Shown here one piece after another: positions 9,647 through 18,624 of a stretch of 43,417 bases of DNA. The DNA is taken from positions 1 to 43,417 of the forward strand of contig NZ_JACUUD010000016.1 of the NCBI RefSeq assembly GCF_014859505.1. The letters are read 5' to 3'. The stretch is from Halomonas sp. Its GTDB lineage: Bacteria; Pseudomonadota; Gammaproteobacteria; Pseudomonadales; Halomonadaceae. The translations under genes were made by a program, and so were the position numbers. The notes beneath the pieces were generated by a model that worked only from the letters and a program-made list of their open reading frames with translations, was not told where the DNA came from and ran no database searches. Within the stretch, counting starts at the first letter, position 1; every line of letters starts with the position of its first letter.

Positions 9647-10405
9647 TCACGGCCCGAGGCGGCGCTCCAGGTCCACGGGCAGCGCCCGCCCCAGGCGGAT
9701 CGCGACTGGCACACCGCCGCGACGCTCCACCTCGCAGCGGTGTGCCATCACCTCCACGCCACGCACCGCCGCCGCCCGCAGGGTCGCCGCATAGGTCGAG
9801 TCCAGATGGGCCGCGGGCGCCACGTCATCGATGCCCTCGTGGGCCACGCAGAACAGCAGCACCGCGCGCTCGCCCCGCTCGGCCAGCGCCGCCAGCACCT
9901 CCAGATGCCGGCGGCCCCGCTCGCTCACCGCGTCGGGGAAGTAGCCGTGGCCGTCACCCTCCTTCAGGGTGACCTGCTTGACCTCCACGAAGGCCGTACC
10001 GCGCTCGGGGTCATCCAGGCGGAAGTCGAGACGTGAGGCCTTCTCCTTGCCGATCACCACCTTCGCCTCTCGCCTCAGCTCGGCATAGCCGGCGAGGCCG
10101 GGCACCCACCCCTCTCGCAGCGCCTCCTCGACGACGCGATTGGCCCGCCCGGTATGCACCGAGGCGGTGGCCAGGCGGCCGTCGGGCTGGGGCAAGTCGA
10201 TCAGCTCCCAGGTCCAGGCCAGCTTGCGCGCCGGGTTGACGCTGGGTGCGAGCCACACCCGGCAGCCCGGCAGGTTCACCGCCCGCATGGAGCCGGTATT
10301 GGGACAGTGGGCGACCACCTCGCGGCCATCGTCGAGGCATACGTCGGCGAGGAAGCGCTTGTAGCGCCGCAGCAGCGTGCCCGGCACCAGGCCGGGGTAA
10401 TCCAT
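9647..10405 (-). CDS. sfsA: SfsA family DNA-binding/nuclease-like protein
   Basis: SfsA was named for stimulating maltose fermentation in E. coli. Family members have an OB-like N-terminal part and a PD-(D/E)XK nuclease-like fold, but the cellular function is unsettled. The 252-residue protein shows the hallmark segments AHCPNTGSM (about 33-41), LDFRLDD, and FVEVKQVTL with the acidic/Lys pair of the nuclease-like core. The ATG was chosen over an in-frame GTG two codons upstream because GGAG is 5 nt before the ATG and would overlap the GTG. It starts 9 bp after the stop of the upstream aminotransferase, so the two are probably one transcript. Confidence 0.92.
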   Translation of the reverse strand: MDYPGLVPGTLLRRYKRFLADVCLDDGREVVAHCPNTGSMRAVNLPGCRVWLAPSVNPARKLAWTWELIDLPQPDGRLATASVHTGRANRVVEEALREGWVPGLAGYAELRREAKVVIGKEKASRLDFRLDDPERGTAFVEVKQVTLKEGDGHGYFPDAVSERGRRHLEVLAALAERGERAVLLFCVAHEGIDDVAPAAHLDSTYAATLRAAAVRGVEVMAHRCEVERRGGVPVAIRLGRALPVDLERRLGP

Positions 10406-10414
10406 GCCCACTCC

Positions 10415-11575
10415 CTACCGGCGCGCCAGGAAGCGCTCGAGACGGCTCACCGCCTCCTCCAGCCGCTCGACCCCGGTGGTGAAGGCGATGCGCACATGGC
10501 GCTCACCGCCCACCAGGGCGAAGTCGATGCCCGGTGTGATCGCCACGGCCTCCTCCTCCAGCAGGCGCCGGCAGAAGGCCTCGCTGTCATCGCTGTAGCG
10601 AGAGATATCGAGCCACAGGTAGAAGGCGCCCTGGGGCGGCAGCGAGGGCGCAAGCCCCAAGGGAGCCAGGGCCGCCAGCAGGGCGTCCCGACGGCGCGCC
10701 AGCTCACTGCGCCGGGCCTCGAGGATCTCCCGGCACTCGGGGGTGAAGGCGGCCAGGGCCGCATGCTGGGCCGGGGTGGAGGCGGCCAGAAAGACGTTCT
10801 GGGCAAGGCGAGTCAGCGGCTCCACCGCTGCCTCCGGCGCCAGCAGCCAGCCCAGGCGCCAGCCGGTCATGCCGAAGTACTTGGAGAAGCTGTTGACCAC
10901 GAAGGCATCCGGGGTGATCGAGGCCACCGAGAGCGGCTCGAGATCGTAGCAGAGCCCCTGGTAGATCTCGTCCACCAGCAGGTGGCCGCCCCTCGCCGCC
11001 ACGCTCCCCGCGACCGTCGCGAGCCGGGCACGATCGAGCATATGGCCGGTGGGGTTCGAGGGGGTGGCAAGCATCGCCAGCCGGGTGGTGTCACGCCAGT
11101 GGGCCTCGACCAGCCCGGCGTCCAGCTGCCAGCCGCTCGCCGGCCCCACTGGCACGGCATCCACCTCGGCGCCGGCCAGGGCCATGAAGTGGCGGTTGCA
11201 GGGGTAGTTGGGATCGGCCATCAGCACCCGGTCGCCGGGGCCGGCGAGCAGCTGGCTGGCCAGCAGCAGCGCCCCGGAGGCGCCGGGGGTCACCAGGATG
11301 CGTCGGGGATCGACCTCGGCGCCGAAATGCTCGGCATAGTGGCCGGCGATCGCCTCGCGCAGCGCGGGAAGTCCCGCCGCCGGCGAGTAGCGGGTATGGC
11401 CCCTGGCCAGGGCCGCCTGGCCGGCGGCCACCACCAGCGCAGGGGTCGGAAAGTCGGGCTCGCCCACCTCCAGGTGGATGACGTCGTGGCCGGCCGCCTC
11501 GCGGGCCTGGGCGGTTTCCAGCAGGCTCATCACCCGGAAGGGGGCGACCCGGTCGATGCGCGGACTCCACGCCAT
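10415..11575 (-). CDS. PLP-dependent class I/II aminotransferase
   Basis: This fold-type I aminotransferase has 386 residues. The PLP Schiff-base lysine is K232 in NSFSKYFGMTGWR; other cofactor contacts are N174 in TPSNPTG, D202/Y205 in DEIY and R240. The N-terminal substrate segment EVGEPDFPTP (37-46) resembles the aspartate/alanine aminotransferase AspC-like subgroup. The exact amino donor cannot be assigned from sequence. A gene of this kind lies next to dksA in Pseudomonas, divergent as here. AGGAG is 7-8 nt before the ATG. The 238-bp divergent region to dksA carries the control signals for both. Confidence 0.88.
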   Translation of the reverse strand: MAWSPRIDRVAPFRVMSLLETAQAREAAGHDVIHLEVGEPDFPTPALVVAAGQAALARGHTRYSPAAGLPALREAIAGHYAEHFGAEVDPRRILVTPGASGALLLASQLLAGPGDRVLMADPNYPCNRHFMALAGAEVDAVPVGPASGWQLDAGLVEAHWRDTTRLAMLATPSNPTGHMLDRARLATVAGSVAARGGHLLVDEIYQGLCYDLEPLSVASITPDAFVVNSFSKYFGMTGWRLGWLLAPEAAVEPLTRLAQNVFLAASTPAQHAALAAFTPECREILEARRSELARRRDALLAALAPLGLAPSLPPQGAFYLWLDISRYSDDSEAFCRRLLEEEAVAITPGIDFALVGGERHVRIAFTTGVERLEEAVSRLERFLARR

Positions 11576-11709
11576 GGCAAGGCTCCTGTGAACGAGAATG
11601 TGTGCACCCGGGAGCCAGGCCCCCTTGGCGCGGTCAAAGGTTCATGATACCGAGAGCCCATAGTGTAACGACTTTGGTGGCAGGGCCGTAGCCGGCGGGG
11701 CAGACGAGG

Positions 11710-11738
11710 TTGCAAACCCCCGGTTTTTCCGATAAACA
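11710..11738 (+). promoter_or_regulatory. Possible sigma-70 promoter of dksA
   Basis: TTGCAA at 11710-11715 and TAAACA at 11733-11738 are separated by exactly 17 bp in the 238-bp aminotransferase/dksA intergenic region, about 75 bp upstream of the dksA start. The -10 match is poor (3/6), so this is a weak candidate. I see no better one in the region. Confidence 0.25.
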
Positions 11739-11813
11739 AGCATCCCTTTGGCGTGAGATACCTTGCTAGGTGCGGGTATTGATCAGCAGTCACTCAAGTA
11801 ACGAGGCAGTCCC

Positions 11814-12251
11814 ATGCCAGTAGCCGACAAGAAAGTGGAAGCGCCCAAGAAATTCACCCCCTACGAGCCGGCGGCGGGTGAAGAGTACATGAACGAGAAG
11901 CAGCTGGAGCACTTCCGCCAGATCCTGCTGGGCTGGAAGCAAGAGCTCATGGAAGAAGTGGATCGCACCGTGCGTCATCTGCAGGAAGAGGCGAACAACT
12001 ACGCCGACCCGGCCGACCGCGCCACCCAGGAGGAGGGCTTCAGCCTGGAGCTGCGCACCCGGGATCGCGAGCGCAAGCTGCTCAAGAAGATCAACGAGAC
12101 CCTCGACAAGATCGACGAAGATGACTACGGCTTCTGCGAGGCCTGCGGCGTCGAGATCGGCATCCGCCGCCTCGAGGCGCGCCCCACGGCCACCCTGTGC
12201 GTCGACTGCAAGACGCTGGCCGAGCTCAAGGAAAAGCAGCTGGGCGGCTGA
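11814..12251 (+). CDS. dksA: RNA polymerase-binding transcription factor DksA
   Basis: DksA binds the secondary channel of RNA polymerase and, with ppGpp, resets transcription of stable RNA and amino-acid genes during the stringent response. The 145-residue protein has the coiled-coil tip motif DPADRATQ with the two key acidic residues D65 and D68 (equivalent to E. coli D71 and D74). Its zinc finger has all four cysteines: C108, C111, C129 and C132. Length is close to E. coli (151). ACGAGG lies upstream of the ATG. It is followed by a hairpin and then gluQ, as in E. coli and Pseudomonas. Confidence 0.97.
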   Translation: MPVADKKVEAPKKFTPYEPAAGEEYMNEKQLEHFRQILLGWKQELMEEVDRTVRHLQEEANNYADPADRATQEEGFSLELRTRDRERKLLKKINETLDKIDEDDYGFCEACGVEIGIRRLEARPTATLCVDCKTLAELKEKQLGG

Positions 12252-12285
12252 TCCAGGCATGCCGATGGCCTGCATGAACCCTCGC

Positions 12286-12309
12286 AACGGGCACCCCTGG
12301 GTGCCCGTT
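12286..12309 (+). terminator. Hairpin between dksA and gluQ
   Basis: A perfect 10-bp stem AACGGGCACC / GGTGCCCGTT with a CCTG tetraloop lies 35 bp after the dksA stop. No T run follows (CGCGCG), so it may act as a partial terminator or 3'-end stabiliser and not as a full intrinsic terminator. Confidence 0.5.
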
Positions 12310-12335
12310 CGCGCGTCTGATGGCGGGAGCCGCCC

Positions 12336-13238
12336 ATGAGCCACTACCGCGGCCGCTTCGCCCCGACCCCCTCGGGCCCGCTGCACTTCGGCTCCCTGGT
12401 GGCCGCCCTGGCCAGCTTCCTGGATGCCCGCCGCGCCGGCGGCGAGTGGCGGCTGCGCATCGAGGACATCGACCCGCCGCGCTGCCCACCCGGTGCCGCC
12501 GACGAGATCCAGCGCCAGCTCACGGCCTTCGGCCTGCACTGGGACGGCCCGGTGCTCTGGCAGCACGATCGCGATGACGCCTATCAGGCGGCTCTCGACC
12601 GCCTGGTCACCCTCGGCCTGGCCTACCCCTGCAGCTGCTCGCGCAAGCAGTGGCGCGAGCATGCAGTCTACCCCGGCTGGTGCCGGGACGGGGTCCGCGA
12701 GCCCGGCAAGCCGGTAGCCTGGCGGCTGCGCAGCGACCTGGGCCTGCGTCCGGTGGTCTGGCAGGACCGGCTGTTCGGCCAGCAGCGCTTCGATCCGGCC
12801 GACCTCGGCGATGTGGTGCTCAAGCGCAAGGATGGCCTCTGGGCCTACCAGCTCGCCGTGGTGGTGGACGACGCCCAGCAGGGGATCAGCGACGTGGTAC
12901 GCGGCTTCGACCTGCTCGACAACACCCCTTGGCAGCGCCAGCTGCAGCACGCCCTGGGCCTCCCCGAGCCGCGCTATCTGCACCTGCCGCTGATCATCGG
13001 CGAGGGGGGCCAGAAGCTCTCCAAGCAGAACCTGGCCCCGGCCCTGCCCACCGACGACCCCGCCGTGCGCCCGCTGCTGCACGCCGCCCTGGCGGCCCTG
13101 GACCAGGCGCCGCCCAACGGTCTTGTCGGGGCACCAGTGGCCGAGCAGCTCGCCTGGGGGATCGCCCACTGGGAGGTCACCCGTATCCGCCCCGAACCGC
13201 ACCGCACGCCCGAAGACGATGCGTTTGGGGCCGACTGA
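12336..13238 (+). CDS. gluQ: Glutamyl-Q tRNA(Asp) synthetase
   Basis: GluQ is a truncated glutamyl-tRNA synthetase paralogue. It activates glutamate and attaches it to the queuosine base at the wobble position of tRNA-Asp. The 300-residue protein has only the catalytic core and no anticodon-binding domain. The HIGH-like motif is HFGS (17-20), the KMSKS-like loop is KLSK (227-230), and the zinc ligands C99, C101, Y112 and C116 are present. It follows dksA as in many gammaproteobacteria. The stop lies 9 bp before the small cbrX-like gene, so read-through from gluQ into the cbr genes is possible. Confidence 0.95.
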   Translation: MSHYRGRFAPTPSGPLHFGSLVAALASFLDARRAGGEWRLRIEDIDPPRCPPGAADEIQRQLTAFGLHWDGPVLWQHDRDDAYQAALDRLVTLGLAYPCSCSRKQWREHAVYPGWCRDGVREPGKPVAWRLRSDLGLRPVVWQDRLFGQQRFDPADLGDVVLKRKDGLWAYQLAVVVDDAQQGISDVVRGFDLLDNTPWQRQLQHALGLPEPRYLHLPLIIGEGGQKLSKQNLAPALPTDDPAVRPLLHAALAALDQAPPNGLVGAPVAEQLAWGIAHWEVTRIRPEPHRTPEDDAFGAD

Positions 13239-13247
13239 GAGGCTGTC

Positions 13248-13424
13248 ATGTACGTCTATCGCATCCTGCTGTTCCTGGTGCTCGGCGGCTACCTGCTCTC
13301 GCCGCTGATGATGAGCGGCTGGGCCAGCCCGGGCGTGGCCTGGTACCGCCCCTTCGTCATCTGGGGCGTGCTGATCGCCCTGACCCTGTGGCTGGAACAG
13401 AAAAGGAAGCTCGATGAACGCTAG
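13248..13424 (+). CDS. cbrX: CbrX-like small membrane protein upstream of cbrA
   Basis: This 58-residue open frame fills the gap between gluQ and cbrA. It begins MYVYRILLFL, has two hydrophobic helices (about 3-22 and 35-49) joined by a Trp/Pro-containing loop, and ends with a charged tail (EQKRKLDER). GAGAGG lies 5 nt before the ATG. Its last 11 nt overlap the start of cbrA in another frame, so cbrA translation is probably coupled to it. In Pseudomonas putida a small gene called cbrX lies in the same place and has been reported to be translationally coupled to cbrA. Identity is by position, size and topology; its own function is unknown. Confidence 0.75.
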   Translation: MYVYRILLFLVLGGYLLSPLMMSGWASPGVAWYRPFVIWGVLIALTLWLEQKRKLDER

Positions 13425-16349
13425 CCTGGCCGGGATGTTCGCCCTGGGCACGGGCTTTCTGCTGGTGCTCTTCCTCTGTGCGCTGGCGGTGGAGCGCGGG
13501 GTGATCGGCACGCGCATCACCCGCCACCCGGTGGTCTATACCCTGGCACTGGGGGTCTATGCCAGCGCCTGGGCGATCTACGGTAGCCTGGAGCTCGCCT
13601 CCACCTCCGGCTACGGTTATCTGGCCTACTACCTTGGCGTGGCAGGGGCCTTTCTGCTCGCCCCGGTGCTGCTGGTCCCGATCCAGCGCATGACCCGCAC
13701 CTACCAGCTCGCCTCCCTTTCCGACCTGTTCGCCTTCCGCTTTCGTTCGCGCTGGGTGGGCACCCTGATCACCCTGATCAGCCTGCTGGCGGTGCTGCCG
13801 CTGCTGGCCCTGCAGGTGCAGACCATGGGCGATGCCATCTTCCTGATGACCGGCGCCGCCTCGCCATCGCTGCTGGCCCTGGCCTTCTGCGCCATGATCG
13901 CCCTCTTCGCCATGCTGTTCGGGACGCGCCAGGGGCGCGTGGATGGCCACCACGACAGCCTGCTGGCGGTGATCGCCCTCTCTTCCCTGGTCAAGCTGGT
14001 CGCCATGCTGGGCCTCGGCGCCTTCGCGCTGTTCGTGGTCTTCGACGGTCCCGCCGACCTCCAGGCCTGGCTCGACGGTCCCGGCCAGGCCTTCCAGGCC
14101 GACGTGGTACAGCCAGACCCCGCCCACTGGCGCACCCTGCTGCTGCTGTTCTTCGCCGCGGCCCTGCTGATGCCGCACATCTTCCATATCACCTTCACCG
14201 AGACCCACTCCCGCTACACCCTGCTGCAGGCCAGCTGGGCGCTGCCGCTGTTCCTGCTGCTGATGGCCCTCCCGGTGCCGCTGATCCTGTGGGCGGGCCA
14301 GCGCCTCGGCGCAGGCGACGTGCTGCCCTCCGCCTACCTGGCCTTTGGGCTGTCGGAGTCGCTGTGGATGCAGTCACTGGCCTTCATCGCCGGGCTCGCC
14401 GCCACCAGCGCCACCATGGTACTGATCGCTCTGGCGCTGTCGGGCATGATCCTCAACCACGTGCTGCTGGTGGCCCACCCCCCCGAGGCCCAGCAGGACC
14501 TCTACCGCTGGCTGCTGTGGCTGCGCCGCGCCCTGGTAGGCGCCGTGGTGCTGGGCGGCTGGCTCTTCTATCGCATCGTCGGCGTCAATCACGACCTCAC
14601 CACCCTGGCGCTGGCCGCCTTCGTCGGCATGGCCCAGTGCCTGCCGGGGCTGCTGGCCCTGCTCTACTGGCCCGGCGCCAACCGCAAGGGAATGATCGCG
14701 GGCCTGGTGGTCGGCCTGCTGGTGTGGCTGCTCGGCCTGTGGGGGCCGCTGCTCACCGGACTGCCCCCGCTGGTGGTGATCCCTCCCGGGCTCGAGGCCG
14801 TGGCCGGCGAGCCGGAATGGTACGTGATCACCCTGGTCTCCCTGGCCGGCAACGCTCTGGTCTTCATCGTCGTCTCACTGGCCACGCGCACCTCCGAAGG
14901 GGAGCGGGCCGCCGCCGAGGCCTGCTCGGTGGATGCGGTGATTCGCCCCAAGCGCCTGCCGCTGGAGGCCGCCAACGGTGAGGAGTTCAAGATCCACCTG
15001 GCCCGCGCCCTGGGCGACGAGGCGGCGCAGCGCGAGGTGGGGCGGGCCCTGAACGATCTTGGCATTGGCCCCCTCGACGGGCGACCCTACGCCCTGCGCC
15101 GGCTGCGTGACCGGCTGCAAGCCAACCTCTCCGGCCTGATGGGCCCCTCGGTGGCCCAGGACATCGTCGACCGCTACCTGCCCTACCGCGAGGGCAGCGC
15201 CGGTGCCACCGAGGACATCCACTACGTGGAGAGCCGCCTGGAGGCCTACCGCTCTCGGCTGACCGGCCTGGCCAGGGAGCTCGACGGCCTGCGCCGCTAC
15301 CACCGCCGCACCCTGACCCGCTTGCCGGTGGGCCTGTGCGCCTTCGGTGATGACGGTGAGCTGCTGATGTGGAACGACGCCCTGGCCGCCCTCAGCGGCA
15401 TCGAAGGCGCCAGCGTGATCGGCGCCCGCCGCGACAGCCTGCCGGCCCCCTGGGGCGAACTCCTCGGCCGCATCCTGGCCGAGTCGCATAGCCACCTCTA
15501 CAAGCAGCCGGTCACCCTGGAAGGCGGAGTCCGCTATCTGAGCCTGCACAAGGCCGAACTCACCGGCGACGACAGCGAACCCGGAGGCATGGTGATCCTG
15601 GTGGAGGACCACAGCGAGATGAAGTGGCTGGAGGACGAGCTGGTCCACGCCGCACGCCTGGCCTCTATCGGCCAGCTGGCCGCCGGGGTCGCCCACGAGA
15701 TCGGCAACCCCATCACCGGGATCTCGTCGCTCGCCCAGAACCTGCGCTACGACACGGAAGACCCCGAGATCCTCGAGACCGCCGGACAGATCCAGCAGCT
15801 CACCGATCGGGTCTCGCGGATCGTCTCATCACTGGTGGGGTTTGCCCACGGCGGGCGCCACCTGGGCGGGCAGGCGTTTGCCCCGGTCTCCCTGGCCGAG
15901 ATCACCGACGAGGCTATCCACTTGATCCATCTCGCCCGCTCGGGCGACGATGTCGTCTTCGAGAACCGCTGCCCCGCCGCGCCCCGCGTCCAGGGCGATG
16001 CCCAGCGGCTGCTGCAGGTGATGGTCAACCTGCTCGGCAACGCCCGCGACGCCAGCGATCCCGGCAACCGCGTCGTCATCGAGGCGAGCGCCGAGGCCGC
16101 CGGGCTGCGGGTCGCCGTCACCGACGAGGGCCACGGCATCGACGAAAGGGTGCGCGACCACCTCTTCGAGCCCTTCACCACCACCAAGCCCCCCGGCCAG
16201 GGCACCGGGCTAGGCCTGCCGCTGGTCTACAGCATCGTCGCCGAGCACCACGGCCAGATCGATATCGAATCGCCGCCGCCGGGTCGCGAGCGCGGCACCC
16301 GCATCAGCCTCTGGCTGCCGCTGAACCCACAAGAGGGCGAGACACCGCG

Positions 16350-16353
<4 letters not shown>
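13414..16353 (+). CDS. cbrA: Sensor histidine kinase CbrA with transporter-like N-terminus
   Basis: CbrA is the sensor of the CbrA-CbrB system that adjusts carbon and nitrogen use. The 979-residue protein has three parts. Residues about 1-500 are a multi-helix domain of the sodium/solute symporter (SLC5) family. A linker and PAS-like region covers about 570-740. The kinase core has phospho-acceptor H761 in VAHEIGNPITG, N-box NLLGNARDASD (about 873-883), G1 box DEGHGID (about 904) and a final GTGLGL. In Pseudomonas the transporter part binds or moves histidine; whether that holds here is inference. It overlaps the small upstream gene by 11 nt and cbrB by 4 nt (ATGA), so all three are probably translated in a coupled manner. 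Confidence 0.95.
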
Positions 16354-17744
<1,391 letters not shown>

Positions 17745-17868
17745 GCGGCTGACGTCCATGTGGCCCTCATGCCCATGCGACCATCGTCCATGAGACTAAC
17801 GCGCCAGCACCCGCGGCCACCGCCGCGAGTGCTGTCGTGTGGGGCCAGGCTTCCCAACCTGCCCCATT

Positions 17869-17919
17869 TGTTACCGTCCCACACAGCACGTGCCCCACGC
17901 TGGGGCCACAGGGGTAACA
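17869..17919 (+). promoter_or_regulatory. CbrB-type enhancer half-sites upstream of crcZ
   Basis: TGTTACC at 17869-17875 and its exact inverted copy GGTAACA at 17913-17919 lie with centres 44 bp apart, about 148 to 104 bp before the predicted crcZ start. TGTTAC/GTAACA is the element I recall being reported for CbrB binding in Pseudomonas. Distance and symmetry fit an NtrC-type upstream activating sequence. The same 7-mer recurs upstream of panB. Confidence 0.65.
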
Positions 17920-17960
17920 CTCCGCCACCCGCGGCGCTGCTCCCCGAAAGAAATCGTGCG

Positions 17961-17973
17961 CAACCTATTGAAA
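17961..17973 (-). promoter_or_regulatory. IHF-like site in the crcZ promoter
   Basis: Read on the minus strand the sequence TTTCAATAGGTTG matches the IHF consensus WATCAANNNNTTR at every defined position but one. An A/T-rich tract (17971-17990) adjoins it, as is usual for IHF sites. It lies between the enhancer half-sites and the -24/-12 element, exactly where a bend would bring CbrB to sigma-54 polymerase. Confidence 0.5.
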
Positions 17974-17993
17974 GTAAAAAAATAATAAATCAC

Positions 17994-18009
17994 TGGCACG
18001 TAGGCTGCT
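17994..18009 (+). promoter_or_regulatory. Sigma-54 (-24/-12) promoter of crcZ
   Basis: TGGCACG, four bases, CTGCT: this matches the consensus TGGCACG-N4-TTGCW at all positions but one. The invariant GG is at 17995-17996 and GC at 18007-18008 with correct 10-bp spacing. Transcription is predicted to begin near 18020. No other gene starts close by, so it serves the small RNA. Confidence 0.85.
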
Positions 18010-18019
18010 ATATACCCAG

Positions 18020-18512
18020 GTAAGAAAAACAAGTTCCGGTGTCACCGACTGCCCCAACAACAACAACGCGGCAGACCAGAGTGACAGGCCCCACCCCAAC
18101 AACAAGCACTGCGGGCCAGAGCCATACAGGCGCGATTAGCCAACAAGAACAACAGACAACGTGCTCGGCCCCTCGCCTGCCAACAACAAAAAGCTCAGCG
18201 AGGAACCGGAGACTCAGGACCCGACGCATCAGCACGGCTCACAACAAGAACAATCGCCGTCGAAGGTGCACCCCCGGCAACAACACCAACAAGCCGGGGG
18301 GAGGCAGACCCACTGCCGTCGTGGTTGGATTATTGTTTTGAATACGAGGCGGTCACCACCAGGAGCGCCAACAAGGACAACAACACAGCTAGCCTGTTCT
18401 TCTCCTTAGTGACTGCGGTGCGTATTCAAGGCGATGTGCCATCACGAAGAAGAACCAGCAGCATGGACGCTGCAGAATGCTTTAGGGGGAGGCCTTCCGG
18501 CCTCCCCCTTTT
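18020..18512 (+). ncRNA. crcZ: CrcZ-type Hfq-sequestering small RNA
   Basis: In Pseudomonas, CrcZ sits between cbrB and pcnB, is made from a CbrB/sigma-54 promoter, and titrates Hfq/Crc through A-rich CA motifs, lifting catabolite repression. Position, promoter and content agree here. Eight A-rich blocks of AAN triplets, mostly CAACAA, occur at 18022-18033, 18056-18067, 18098-18106, 18142-18153, 18182-18193, 18243-18254, 18279-18293 and 18370-18386; a ninth purine block (AAGAAGAAC) is at 18447-18455. Most sit in hairpin loops. The clearest is an 8-bp stem, 18271-18278 with 18293-18300, around a 14-nt loop. Others are 18049-18053/18070-18074, 18087-18091/18113-18117, 18171-18176/18198-18203 and 18234-18238/18256-18260. 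Predicted length is about 490 nt, longer than the roughly 370-410 nt reported in pseudomonads. Ends are predicted, not mapped. Short open frames here translate the CAA repeats into Thr/Asn/Gln runs and are not credible proteins. Confidence 0.87.
18485..18512 (+). terminator. Intrinsic terminator of crcZ
   Basis: A perfect 10-bp stem GGGGGAGGCC / GGCCTCCCCC with a TTCC loop is followed directly by TTTT. This is a strong rho-independent terminator that defines the 3' end of the small RNA. The remaining 18513-18624 must hold the pcnB promoter, which I cannot locate with confidence. Confidence 0.93.
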
Positions 18513-18624
18513 ACTGTGGGTCTCGCATGAGACTCGCCGCCGCCATGCTATGCAAGGTCCCGGGGGTCGGATACACTCATACTTTTTAGTCCTCTTTTTC
18601 CGCACCGCGAGTCGATATCGCCGC

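Noticed and set aside
18020..18400. Possible CRISPR array from regularly recurring CAACAA blocks
   Set aside because: Repeat units are 9-17 nt and not identical, spacing is irregular, and no cas gene is present; Hfq-binding motifs explain them better.
18039..18409. Open frames rich in Thr/Gln/Asn across the CAACAA region
   Set aside because: They only translate the CAA/ACA repeats, have no ribosome-binding site, and lie inside the predicted small RNA.
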